Origin: Notospermus geniculatus
Taxonomy: Eukaryota; Nemertea; Pilidiophora; Heteronemertea; Lineidae
Assembly: GCA_002633025.1 (NCBI GenBank)
Contig: NMRB01001682.1
Location: 33,120-97,119 of the forward strand
Length of the DNA: 64,000 bases
Direction of reading: 5' to 3'
Below are positions 55,801 to 64,000 of this stretch, piece by piece. The notes under the pieces are model-generated. The model was not told where the DNA came from and did no database searches. It saw only the letters and a program-made list of their open reading frames with translations. The position numbers and the translations under genes are program-made. The first letter of the stretch is position 1. Each line of letters opens with the position of its first letter.

Positions 55801-58800
55801 CCCTACTCCCTTTCGTGCGCGTCGATGTTTCACTGAGTGACACCGATCACTTGAACTAAAATCAAACTTAAAGGGCCGTATTCACCAAGGGTGATCATCG
55901 CGCGATTAAGACTTAGACGCGTGTAACTTCACTAAATGCACACACTTCCACCATGCTTTTGAGGAAGGTACACGCGTCTAAGTCTTAATCGCGCGATGAT
56001 CACCCTTGGTGAATTCGGCCCAAAGCCTTTATCGTCCATCATCATAGTTAAAGATTCCGGGCCGTATTCAATAAGGGTGATCATCGCACGATTAAGGCTG
56101 TTTTGGCCTAATCAGCGTACAAATTCTGCATTACACAGGTTAAAGGCCTAGAAAACTATTGTCTGATGTCTGTATGGTGCTTCACCAGATGCATTTACCC
56201 GCAGGATAATCACACGCGTCTAACTATCCTACGTCTAAAGGCTCGTTTCCACAGACGCGTTTCACGCTGCGTGATGCGTCAAATCTTTTGTTATTTTCCG
56301 CCGCTCTGCTTCCAAACAATGGGCAAAGCGTCAAAACGCTCACGCTACCGCTTCTGTGGAAACGGACCTTAAAGGCCCGTTTCCACAGAAGCGGTAGCGT
56401 GAGCGTTTTGACGCTTCGCCCATTGTTTGGAAGCAGAGCGGCGGAAAATTACAAAAGATTTGAAGCATCACGCAGCGTGAAACGCGTCTGTGAAAACGAG
56501 CCTTTAAGCTGGTGACAGACTAGCGCGACGCCGCGCGGAGCTAAGCGTTTTCTTTTGTGTTTTCAGGCACCACTGAGCACCATGTGCTGCGGAGCGCAAA
56601 AACACAAAAGAAAACGCGTCGCTCCGCGTCGCGTACGCACTAGTCTGTCACCGCCTTAAGTCAAAGAGCATAAGCAAATGTTGAACGATCAGGAAGGCTT
56701 GTCTAGAATTTTTCCGGCACTTTCTATTGTCCTCCCACACTAAAGCCGGTGACAGACTAGCGCGACGCGGCGCGGAGCTAAGCGTTTTCTTTTGTGTTTT
56801 CAGGCACCACTGAGCACCATGTGCAGTGGAGCGCAAAAACACAAAAGAAAACGCGTCGCGTACGCACTAGTCTGTCACCGCCTTTTATAGACGCAGGAAT
56901 GTTAGACGCGTGTAATCATCGTGTGGGTAAAATGCCAGGGATCAGGCAGCTTACAGAACGTAGAACAATAGTTTCTAGGCCTATAACCTGTGTAATGCAG
57001 AATTTGTACGCTGATTTAGCTAAACACCCTTATTGAATACGGGCCTCCTAGTCTTGGTACATGTAGCTAAAATTGTAATTGATTGTTTTAGGACATGTCG
57101 ATATTAAAGGTTACAAGTACAGATATGGTCTTTGCCATCCCAAAATCCCAGGTAGTGATTGGAAAATTATGTCCAGGGATACGTGTGCAAAAGAATGCAA
57201 CAAGCAAGCAGACTGCAAAGCTTTCATATTTCTCCCGGCGTACGGTACCGTCTGTCATTTGGAGACTAGGACGTGCACAAGAGATAAAAATGTGAATAAA
57301 CACCTGCAAGTTGACTTATACATGAAAATAGGTAAGGAAAATTAAATACTTAAATGGTACCAGGGCCGTATTTAAAGGGGGGCAATTGCCCCCCCCCCCA
57401 AGCCAACCAAAAAACGTGATTTTCATGCGGATTTTGGGCAAAAAACGGCAAAAAGAGGTCTTCTGCCCCCCCCCCTCCCGGACCAAAAAGTAAAATACGG
57501 CCCTGGGTACATAATAGTGCAACTCCAGCAGAGAATCTACACATGGGAAAGTGCCTGTATTGTTTCGTTATGTCGAAAGTGACGCCGTGGCCGAAAGTGT
57601 CGACTTTTTTTCTCGCCGACCTCGACTTGAATAGGACGTGGTACCAATCTCAGACGTCCACGGCACAGACAATCACGACGAACCACAAAGAATCCCACTG
57701 CAGGTTTGCCGATACCATTCAAAATGGTGAAAGATCATATGAGACATTCACAAAGGATGTGATACATGCTCCGCGGTAAACTGAATACAGACCTCGTACA
57801 AGATAAGTTCTAAACGTAACCCCAACCCTAATCCTAACCGTAAACCTAATCCTAATGCTAACCCTACAACCTGACCCTAACCTAATGCCCAATGTACCCT
57901 AATCCTAATGCTAATCCTAAACCCTTACCCTAAACCTAATCCTAATAGTGTACGAAGTCTGTATTCAGTTTACCTTTTGCCGTGATACATCTCCTTGTAT
58001 TTCACAGCCGGTGACACATCTTTTGTGTCTCACAGCCTGTGATACATCTTTTGGTGCTTTACAGTCTGTAAGAAGGACGAGAAGATCGACGAAGCCATGA
58101 AGCAATGTGTACCACGTATACGTAAGTACATCGATGATCGAATATGGACGAATCATCCATTTACCGAGGGATTTCACAACAACGCAAAGAAGTCGTTATC
58201 ATCCACCACACTTATATCGGCAGAAGCAGGACACTACCTTCTCCGCCGGCCGGGATATTATGTATGAAGAAATTCAAAGTCTGCGAGGTTTATCCTGCAT
58301 GTGATTGGACACCACTTACGAATGCCCAAAACGTTCCTTTAATCATTTCAGGTTGCGAAAAGGGACAAAAGTGGCACGCACCATCCAAACGATGTTATCC
58401 AAAAGGTATGACAAGCTCTATCTATACTTGACTTATATCCTCGTTGCTGAAGGAGGCGATACTTGCCGATACCACCAGATTTTAGGAACAAAAGTCAATT
58501 TTACAAAAAAAAGATCGCCAAACCATGTGGTGGTGATCCGGTGAAAAAATAGCAACGACTTGAAACATACAGTCTCGCGTAGGCCCCCATACTCTGCACT
58601 GAAGGTCTGCATTCAGTTCTCCACAGCAGCAGACAAACGACGAAATCGCCGATACATGTCCCTGCAATTCTACAGCCAGGTGAAATCGTACAACATTTGA
58701 GGGCATGAGACATTCCCTTTTTTCGGCAGAACGATAAAGCCAGCCTGTGTTTGAATTATCACTCGACTCACCATCGGGAATTTCCACTTCAATTTATTAA

Positions 58801-59792
58801 CTGTATAAAAACGTCCAGTTTTTCAGCCTATATTACATTTCAGAAGAAGAAATCTTCAAAATCTTTCGACTCATTATTTTCAATCTAATCGTAATTGTAT
58901 GAAAGTTTGTTTCATTTCATTTCGGCTCATGATTTTCTACAATAGAAGTACATGAATGTTTGTCTTTTCAACCTACCATCTGCACTTGCATCAAAACTTT
59001 GAAAGTCAAGGTGAATACTTCCAACGAAATATCACACTGTGTCAAGGAACATTATACATGTATACGAGGTCATATTTTCTCCTCAAAACAGAATCGCAGC
59101 ACCCCAAGACAACAAGGGGCAATGGAGGTGGCGCTGCGTGTGCCATACCGTGGATATACAATGGAAAGTGGATGAGTGGATGTGTTCCGATATCGTTCAA
59201 TGAGGAGTGGTGCGGTGTCACTGAAGATTTTGACACGGACCGGAAGTGGGGTTTTTGTCCATGTAAGTAAAAGTGTAGAACACCGAACAACAACACAGTG
59301 GTTCGCTGTGTAGATATGACAATTATCACACTACAGACGATGTCTTTTTCATCTTCGAGAGATTCCATTTCAATGTTCTTGCAGCAGCCTATTTTAATTT
59401 ACCCAAATGTATACATTTTAGCCATCCCAGTCGCCTGTCAGACTCAGACCAAATCGACTGTGTACACGGGTGCATCATGGACTTATAAAGGGACAGAATA
59501 TTCATGCGGAAAAGACGGAAAAGTCAGAAAGAGTAAGTGTCACGACGCACCAAAACATGTTTTCATGACCGAGGAGAATACGATCAAAATCTCTGTTATG
59601 ATCAACTCATGAACGACTTTACAATTCTGTTCGTTTGTTTTCGTTGCAGCTGTGAAGACGTCCGCAGGCAACTGTGTCTTCCCGTTCCATTATTTTGGAG
59701 TGACGTATGAGGCATGTACTAGTACTATGGACTACTTAAATAGACCATGGTGCACTGTCAAGCTCGACGGCATGGACAAGGGATATTGTTAG
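49839..59792 (+). CDS. Secreted PAN/FN2 modular protein, locus 8 (two PANs)
   Basis: Proposed exons: 49839-49896 signal peptide (MASIGYILCLLLLIPYEVRG); 53325-53561 PAN 1 (GDIDVKGYSYRQGLCRPGFD...); 54410-54460 microexon; 55304-55360 microexon CEKQLRFDKASNNKC (like the first of locus 1); 57092-57331 PAN 2 (GHVDIKGYKYRYGLCHPKIP...); 58065-58121 microexon CKKDEKIDEAMKQC; 58352-58405 microexon CEKGQKWHAPSKRC; 59092-59262 FN2a; 59422-59532 two-Cys module; 59650-59792 FN2b and stop. All phase 1. A truncated PAN copy (52313-52432) ends at an N. The TATATAAA of its relatives is changed to TATGATACA here, so expression may differ. Poly(A) signal 59895-59900. Confidence 0.8.
50088..50222. repeat. GGGCCATATTCA foldback
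   Basis: Left GGGCCATATTCAAAAAGGGT and right ACACCCTTCATTTAATACGG are inverted, enclosing ACGCGTCTAAGTC words. A degenerate relative of the clean palindrome at 55873-56021. Confidence 0.65.
50452..50818. mobile_element. TAGACTGGTA foldback with 9-bp duplication
   Basis: Ends TAGACTGGTACC and GGTACTAGTCTA. TGAAAAACG is directly repeated at 50443-50451 and 50819-50827. The related spacer at 33915 reads CACTGAAAAGCGTTACACC with no insert. A 9-bp duplication points to a MULE/Mutator-like element (inference). Confidence 0.85.
50948..51345. mobile_element. AGGGCGGTTTACAC foldback MITE, exact TAA duplication
   Basis: Ends AGGGCGGTTTACAC and GTGTAAACGGGCCT. TAA at 50945-50947 and 51346-51348. Copies at 7290 and 16128 read ACGCG.GTAACTTCGTC with no insert, so it is nested in an older foldback. 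Inverted relative of 16753-16990. PIF/Harbinger-like by its TAA target (inference). Confidence 0.88.
51541..52432 (+). repeat. Near-duplicate of 52531-53444 ending at an N
   Basis: The stretch from CATGAGTGACACGTCGATCA through the first half of the GDIDVKG PAN exon is present twice with few differences; the first copy breaks at the N at 52433. It contains a GGGCCATATGCATAAACGTG foldback (51565-51681 and 52555-52679) and a decayed microexon (52178-52215 and 53192-53229). Tandem duplication or unmerged alleles. Confidence 0.8.
53882..54023. mobile_element. AGCAAGGTTCATTGGCACAC foldback, copy 1
   Basis: Ends AGCAAGGTTCATTGGCACAC and GTGTGCCAATGAACCTTGCT. The locus 9 paralogue at about 60726 lacks it. 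A target duplication is not clear at this copy. Confidence 0.82.
54081..54222. mobile_element. AGCAAGGTTCATTGGCACAC foldback, copy 2, TAA duplication
   Basis: Nearly identical to the copy 57 bases upstream. TAA at 54078-54080 and 54223-54225. The locus 9 paralogue (about 60785-60800) reads GACGTGTAACGCACAC with no insert. Two insertions of one element in one intron. Confidence 0.87.
54640..54840 (+). pseudogene. Lost CEKxQKWHAPSKRC microexon and following insertion
   Basis: Intron sequence leading to this microexon is kept up to GTTCTTTTAAC, but the acceptor and the exon start are missing; TATTGGGACAAGGTAG may be a remnant. An element-like stretch follows (CGGTTCTGAGAACCGCC to CGGTTCTGAACCGCC). 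Locus 9 shares the same loss at 61210-61376. Confidence 0.65.
54915..55066. mobile_element. AGCGGCCCATACACG foldback MITE
   Basis: Ends AGCGGCCCATACACGATCAA and ACGTGTATGGGCCGCT. Flanks TAA (54912-54914) and TAC (55067-55069), a near-match for a TWA duplication. Confidence 0.78.
55368..55733. mobile_element. TACAGTGAGTACC MITE (Tc1/mariner-like) with nested fragment
   Basis: Perfect 25-base inverted ends ACAGTGAGTACCTGATTTAC (55368) and the copy ending 55733, each bordered by the T of a TA. The partial duplicate at 51410 reads ACCATTAGTAAAAAGATATATTTATTCTC without it. A truncated CAGGCCCGGATTTAG element of the CAGGCC family lies inside from 55495. It sits 7 bases after the donor of the microexon ending at 55360. 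Confidence 0.82.
55873..56021. mobile_element. GGGCCGTATTCACC palindromic MITE
   Basis: 149 bases, almost perfectly self-complementary: GGGCCGTATTCACCAAGGGT and ACCCTTGGTGAATTCGGCCC. The duplicate near 52240 reads AGTCTAAAGCCTTTATCG without it. Degenerate relatives at 7290-7390, 16120-16200, 50088 and 56060. Confidence 0.85.
56239..56369. mobile_element. Foldback MITE, AGGCTCGTTTCCACAG, first of an inverted pair
   Basis: 131 bases between TAA (56236-56238) and TAA (56370-56372). Ends AGGCTCGTTTCCACAG and CTGTGGAAACGGACCT. Confidence 0.82.
56373..56503. mobile_element. Foldback MITE, second of the inverted pair
   Basis: Same element as 56239-56369 in opposite orientation, separated by one TAA and followed by TTAA (56504-56507). 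Together they form a palindrome of about 265 bases. Confidence 0.82.
56508..56655. mobile_element. GGTGACAGACTAG foldback, copy 1
   Basis: Inverted ends GGTGACAGACTAG and CTAGTCTGTCACC with GCGTTTTCTTTTGTGTTTT and its complement inside. TTAA on both sides (56504-56507, 56656-56659). It lands directly beside the pair at 56239-56503. Confidence 0.8.
56744..56883. mobile_element. GGTGACAGACTAG foldback, copy 2
   Basis: Same element as 56508-56655. The locus 9 paralogue at about 61970 reads CACACTAAGACGCAGG with no insert. Left flank TAA; right flank diverged (TTATA). Confidence 0.82.
57361..57505. mobile_element. CAGGGCCGTATTTAA MITE with GGTAC 5-bp duplication
   Basis: Ends CAGGGCCGTATTTAA and TAAAATACGGCCCTG. 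GGTAC at 57356-57360 and 57506-57510. It lies just after the PAN 2 donor of locus 8 and is shared with locus 9 (62446-62586). Confidence 0.9.
57775..57974. mobile_element. Foldback element carrying telomere-like CCTAAY repeats
   Basis: Inverted ends GGTAAACTGAATACAGACCT and GTCTGTATTCAGTTTACC enclose a degenerate CCTAAC/CCTAAT array (about 57817-57945). The locus 9 paralogue near 62835 passes directly from GTGATACATATCC to TTGTATTTCAC, so this is a private insertion in locus 8. Confidence 0.82.
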
Positions 59793-59894
59793 ACCTTTGG
59801 AAGTTCTACATAAACAATCGAGACCATCAAATAAAGTACATGTACATGATTCCTGAAATATTCAAGAATTTGGTTGAAGTTGCAGTTACCAAGC

Positions 59895-59900
59895 AATAAA
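59895..59900 (+). promoter_or_regulatory. Poly(A) signal, locus 8
   Basis: AATAAA about 100 bases after the stop at 59792. Confidence 0.7.
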
Positions 59901-60973
59901 AAAGCGTCGCAAAATGGTGTTAACGTTTTGCATATGTGTCTCTTCCCTACGGTGGCTGGTAAAGGACATCAGTATTTGATTTTAAAAAGTCGGAATCCCG
60001 ATTTAAAAAAAATATTGATGTCCTATACCAGCCACCGTACTTCCCACACAAGATGGTCAATTCTTACTTCCGAATAGTATGCAGAAAGAACAAACTTTTT
60101 TTCGTCACGGTTTTCTACAAGATTTGCCACGCTCGTCGCCGATGAGGTATAAATGAACTCGATAAAGAAAGCAGGGCCGTATTTAACTTTTTGGTCCGGG
60201 GGGCAGGAGCCTCTCAGGGGGCAGAAGACCTCTTTTTGCCGTTTTTTGCCCAAAATCCGCATGAAAATCACATTTTTGGGTTGGCTCAGGGGGCAACTGC
60301 CCCCTCGCCCCCCCCCTTTAAATACGGCCCTGGAAAGACGCGTCATCCGACACTGTGTCATCGTAGAACCACTGAAGTCTGGCACATAAACTACCGGTAT
60401 CCCATGTTACCACTTTCAAAAAAAGCGTGTTTAGAAGAGGGGAAGACAAGCTGGAACTGTGTTGATAGTCAAGAATGATTCTGATCTGAAGATATCATTC
60501 TATACGTTTCTGGCACTGGAAGGACATTTTGGTAGCTTCTCCCGCCGATTGTTGACACAAGACAATCTTCGGGTTTTTGCGGCACAAGGCACTCCTCATA
60601 CCAACAGATACAGACGTACCGACTGGAACGACATCTGAATTGGTCTAGGGACCAGCATTGTCTATCATTAGACTCCGCGAATACANAGACCGTTATGTGA
60701 GAGGTGACGCCAATGTCGAAAGTGTCGCCGTATTATTCTCGCCGATCTCGACCTGTAATAGGACGTGGTACCAATCTACAGACGTGTAACGCACACAGAC
60801 AATCACGACGTACCACAAAGAACCCCACCGCAGGCTTGCCGATACCATTCAAAATGACATCTTTGTAAGATATATGAGACATTGTCAAAGGATGATACAT
60901 CTCCTTGTATTTCCAAGCCAATGACAATCTTTTGTGTCTCACAGCTTGTGATACATCTTTTGGTGCTTTACAG
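59901..60973. other. Spacer between loci 8 and 9
   Basis: Includes a short inverted pair around 59950-60042 (GTGGCTGGTA / TACCAGCCAC), the MITE at 60172-60332, spacer shared with 48290-48500, and a single N at 60686 where sequence jumps to a copy of about 53838. The signal peptide and first PAN expected for locus 9 are absent at this join. Confidence 0.6.
60172..60332. mobile_element. CAGGGCCGTATTTAA MITE, inverted relative, GAAAG duplication
   Basis: Same family as 57361-57505 in the opposite orientation. GAAAG at 60167-60171 and 60333-60337. An independent insertion that confirms the 5-bp duplication. Confidence 0.9.
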
Positions 60974-63900
60974 TCTGTAAGGAGGACGAGATGATCGACG
61001 AAGCCAAGAAGCAATGTGTACGACGTAAGTATGATCCATTTACTGAGGGATTTCACAACAACGCAAAGAAGTCGTTATCATCCACCACACTTATATCAGC
61101 TGAAGCAGGACACGAACCTTCTCCGCCGGCCGGGATATTTATGTGTGAAGAAATTCAAAGTCTGCGAAGTTTATCCTTTGGACACCACTTACGAACGCCC
61201 ACAACGTTCTTTTAACTATTGGGACAAGGTAACAACTCGGTGATTCCCGGTTCTGAGAACCGCCGTGAAAATTTCAAAACATTTTGAAAACCCTGCTGGT
61301 CCAAAAATGAGGTGGCGGTCAATAGGTGTGTAGGCGGTGTCATTGAGGTTCAGCACGGTTCTGTACTACGGTGGCCCATACATGCCATGCATATATTTTT
61401 ATCCGCATTACAAAATTCTGAACATTATTGTATTTTTTCCTCCAATTTCCACCCGGGTGTAAAATGTTTTCCACCCGGGTGGAAAACATTCTCACCCAGG
61501 TGGAAAACATTTCCACCCGGGTGTGAAACATTTCCACCCGGGTGTAAAACATTTCCACCCGGGTGAAAAATATTTCCACCCGGGTGGAAAACGTTTCCAC
61601 CCGGGTGTAAAACATTTCCACCCGGGTGTAAAACATTTCCACCCGGGTGGAAAACATTTCCACCCAGGTGAAAAACATTTTCACCCGGATGGAAAACATT
61701 TCCACCCGGGTGGAAAACAATGTTTTTCACCCGGGTGAAAATGTTTCCCACCCGGGTGGAAATGTTTTCCACCCGGGTGGACATGTTTTCCACCCGGGTG
61801 GACATGTTTTACACCCGGGTGGAAATGTTTTACACCCGGGTGGAAATGTTTTACACCCGGGTGGAAATATTTTCCACCCGGGTGGAAATAAGTCAAAGAG
61901 CATAAGCAAATGTTGAACGATCAGGAAGGCTTGTCTAGAATTTTTCCGGCACTTTCTATTGTCCTCCCACACTAAGACGCAGGAATGTTAGACGCGTGTA
62001 ATCATCGTGTGGGTAAAATGCCAGGGATCAGGCAGCTTACAGAACGTAGAACAATAGTTTCTAGGCCTATAACCTGTGTAATGCAGAATTTGTACGCTGA
62101 TTTAGCTAAACACCCCTATTGAAGCGGGCCTCCTAGTCTTGGTACATGTAGCTAAAATTGTAATTGATTGTTTTAGGACATGTCGATATTAAAGGTTACT
62201 CGTACAGATATGGTCTTTGCCATCCCAAAATCCCAGGTCGTGATTGGAAATTAATGTCCAGGGATACGTGTGCAAAAGAATGCAACAAGCAAGCAGACTG
62301 CAAAGCTTTCATATTTCTCCCGGCGTACGGTACCGTCTGTCATTTGGAGACTAGGACGTGCACAAGAGATAAAAATGTGAATAAATACCTGCAAGTTGAC
62401 TTATACATGAAAATAGGTAAGGAAAATTAAATACTTAAATGGTACCAGGGCCGTATTTAAAGGGGGGCAATTGCCCCCCCCCCCCAAGCCAACCAAAAAA
62501 CGTGATTTTCATGCGGATTTTGGGCAAAAAACGGCAAAAAGAGGTCATCTGCCCCCCCCCGGACCAAAAAGTTAAATACGGCCCTGGGTACATAATAGTA
62601 CAACTCCAGCAGAGAATCTACACATGGGAAAGTGCCTGTATTGTTTCGTTATGTCGAAAGTGACGCCGTGGCCGAAAGTGTCGACTTTTTTCTCGCCGAC
62701 CTCGACCTGAATAGGACGTGGTACCAATCTAGACGTCCACGGCACAGACAATCACGACGAACCACAAAGAATCCCACTGCAGGCTTGCTGATACCATTCA
62801 AAATGGTGAAAGATCATATGAGACATTCACAAAGGATGTGATACATATCCTTGTATTTCACAGACGGTGACACATCTTTTGTGTCTCACAGCTTGTGATA
62901 CATCTTTTGGTGCTTTACAGTCTGTAAGAAGGACGAGAAGATCGACGAAGCCATGAAGCAATGTGTACCACGTATACGTAAGTACATCGATGATCGAATA
63001 TGGACGAATCATCCATTTACCGAGAGATTTCACAACATTGCAAAGAAGTCGTTATCATCCACCACACGTATATCAGCTTAGCACAAGCAGGAGACGAACC
63101 TTCTCCGCCGGCCGGGATATTACGTATGAAGAAATTCAAAGTCTGCGAGGTTTATCCTTATGTGATTGGACACCACTTACATGTACGAACGCCCAAAACG
63201 TTCCTTTAACCATTTCAGGTTGCGAAAAGGGACAAAAGTGGCACGCACCATCCAAACGATGTTATCCAAAAGGTATGACAAGCTCTATCTATACTTGACT
63301 TATATCCTCGTTGCTGAAGGAGGCGATACTTGCCGATACCACCAGATTTTAGGAACAAAAGTCAATTTTACAAAAAAAAGATCGCCAAACCATGTGGTGG
63401 TGATCCGGTGAAAAAATAGCAACGACTTGAAACATACAGTCTCGCGTAGGCCCCCATACTCTGCACTGAAGGTCTGCATTCAGTTCTCCACAGCAGCAGA
63501 CAAACGACGAAATCGCCGATACATGTCCCTGCAATTCTACAGCCAGGTGAAATCGTACAACATTTGAGGGCATGAGACATTCCCTTTTTTCGGCAGAACG
63601 ATAAAGCCAGCCTGTGTTTGAATTATCACTCGACTCACCATCGGGAATTTCCACTTCAATTTATTAACTGTATAAAAACGTCCAGTTTTTCAGCCTATAT
63701 TACATTTCAGAAGAAGAAATCTTCAAAATCTTTCGACTCATTATTTTCAATCTAATCGTAATTGTATGAAAGTTTGTTTCATTTCATTTCGGCTCATGAT
63801 TTTCTACAATAGAAGTACATGAATGTTTGTCTTTTCAACCTACCATCTGCACTTGCATCAAAACTTTGAAAGTCAAGGTGAATACTTCCAACGAAATATC

Positions 63901-64000
63901 ACACTGTGTCAAGGAACATTATACATGTATACGAGGTCATATTTTCTCCTCAAAACAGAATCGCAGCACCCCAAGACAACAAGGGGCAATGGAGGTGGCG
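60974..64000 (+). CDS. PAN/FN2 modular protein, locus 9 (both ends incomplete)
   Basis: Proposed exons: 60974-61024 microexon CKEDEMIDEAKKQC; 62177-62416 PAN (GHVDIKGYSYRYGLCHPKIP..., 80 aa, a few residues different from locus 8 PAN 2); 62921-62977 microexon; 63219-63272 microexon CEKGQKWHAPSKRC; 63959-64000 start of FN2a, cut by the window end. All phase 1. From about 61890/56659 on it is a recent duplicate of locus 8, including the GGTAC MITE. No signal peptide in view. Confidence 0.75.
61446..61890. repeat. Palindromic CCCGGG minisatellite, about 20 units
   Basis: Units of about 21 bases, each centred on CCACCCGGGTGG. In the left half the spacers read AAAACATTTCC; right of about 61725 they read AAATGTTTTCC, the reverse complement. 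So each unit is a palindrome and the whole array is also a palindrome. Absent from the paralogous place in locus 8. ORFs through it on both strands are artefacts. Confidence 0.92.
62446..62586. mobile_element. CAGGGCCGTATTTAA MITE, duplicated copy
   Basis: Same insertion as 57361-57505, carried along by the locus 8/9 duplication: GGTAC at 62441-62445 and 62587-62591. Differs mainly in C-run lengths. Confidence 0.9.

Noticed and set aside
57817-57945. True chromosome end or fusion point
   Set aside because: The telomere-like repeats are degenerate, short, and enclosed by the inverted ends of an insertion that is missing from locus 9.
61446-61890. CRISPR-like array
   Set aside because: Units are contiguous palindromes with no unique spacers, no cas genes, and the DNA is eukaryotic.
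61340-61916. Repetitive open frames on both strands through the CCCGGG array
   Set aside because: The array is palindromic and lacks stops by composition. No start context, splice structure or conservation; absent from locus 8.

Overview
The window is animal nuclear DNA, probably from a marine invertebrate. Genes are split into short exons with GT-AG introns, there are TATA boxes and AATAAA signals, a tRNA-derived SINE, a LINE tail, many foldback/MITE elements, and the words TACATGTA and AGGCCT are very frequent. I cannot name the phylum from sequence alone; hemichordate, echinoderm, cephalochordate and mollusc are all possible. There is no operon, CRISPR array or prokaryotic gene.

The coding content is one tandem family. 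Nine loci or fragments, all on the + strand, encode small secreted modular proteins. The full order is: signal peptide; PAN/apple-like domain (79-85 aa, six Cys in most copies); one to six 17-19 aa microexon modules (pattern C-x12-C); often a second PAN; a last microexon module (CEKxQKWHAPSKRC type); a canonical fibronectin type II domain (FN2a, 57 aa); a 37-aa two-Cys module; and a second short FN2-like domain (FN2b) ending in Cys-stop. Every intron I could place is phase 1, so every internal exon is symmetric and can be gained, lost or duplicated without a frameshift. No function is known to me. The domain types suggest extracellular binding (PAN: protein or glycan; FN2: collagen or gelatin; the microexons resemble the C-terminal half of a peritrophin-A chitin-binding domain).

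Layout: locus 1 (2054-9536) complete; locus 2 (13572-18069) complete apart from a gap; locus 3 (20965-24095) only linker and two PAN exons; locus 4 (26984-33411) complete, with one microexon destroyed by an insertion; locus 5 (34336-36783) signal peptide plus PAN only; locus 6 (37852-43170) complete with two PANs; locus 7 (44408-48018) a very close copy of the 3' part of locus 6, its 5' end in a gap; locus 8 (49839-59792) complete with two PANs; locus 9 (60974-64000) a copy of the 3' part of locus 8, cut by the window end.

Introns and spacers are filled with repeats. Comparing paralogous introns gives empty sites for many of them, so insertion ends and target duplications can be read directly. 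At least five independent insertions have CAGG(G/C)C termini with 5-bp target duplications; several foldback elements have TAA/TTA duplications; one has a 9-bp duplication. Introns between the microexons are built largely from a 28-bp minisatellite in which each unit copies the microexon 3' splice site. Five single-N joins and one 15-N gap occur, three of them next to near-identical local duplications, so some copy numbers may be assembly artefacts.
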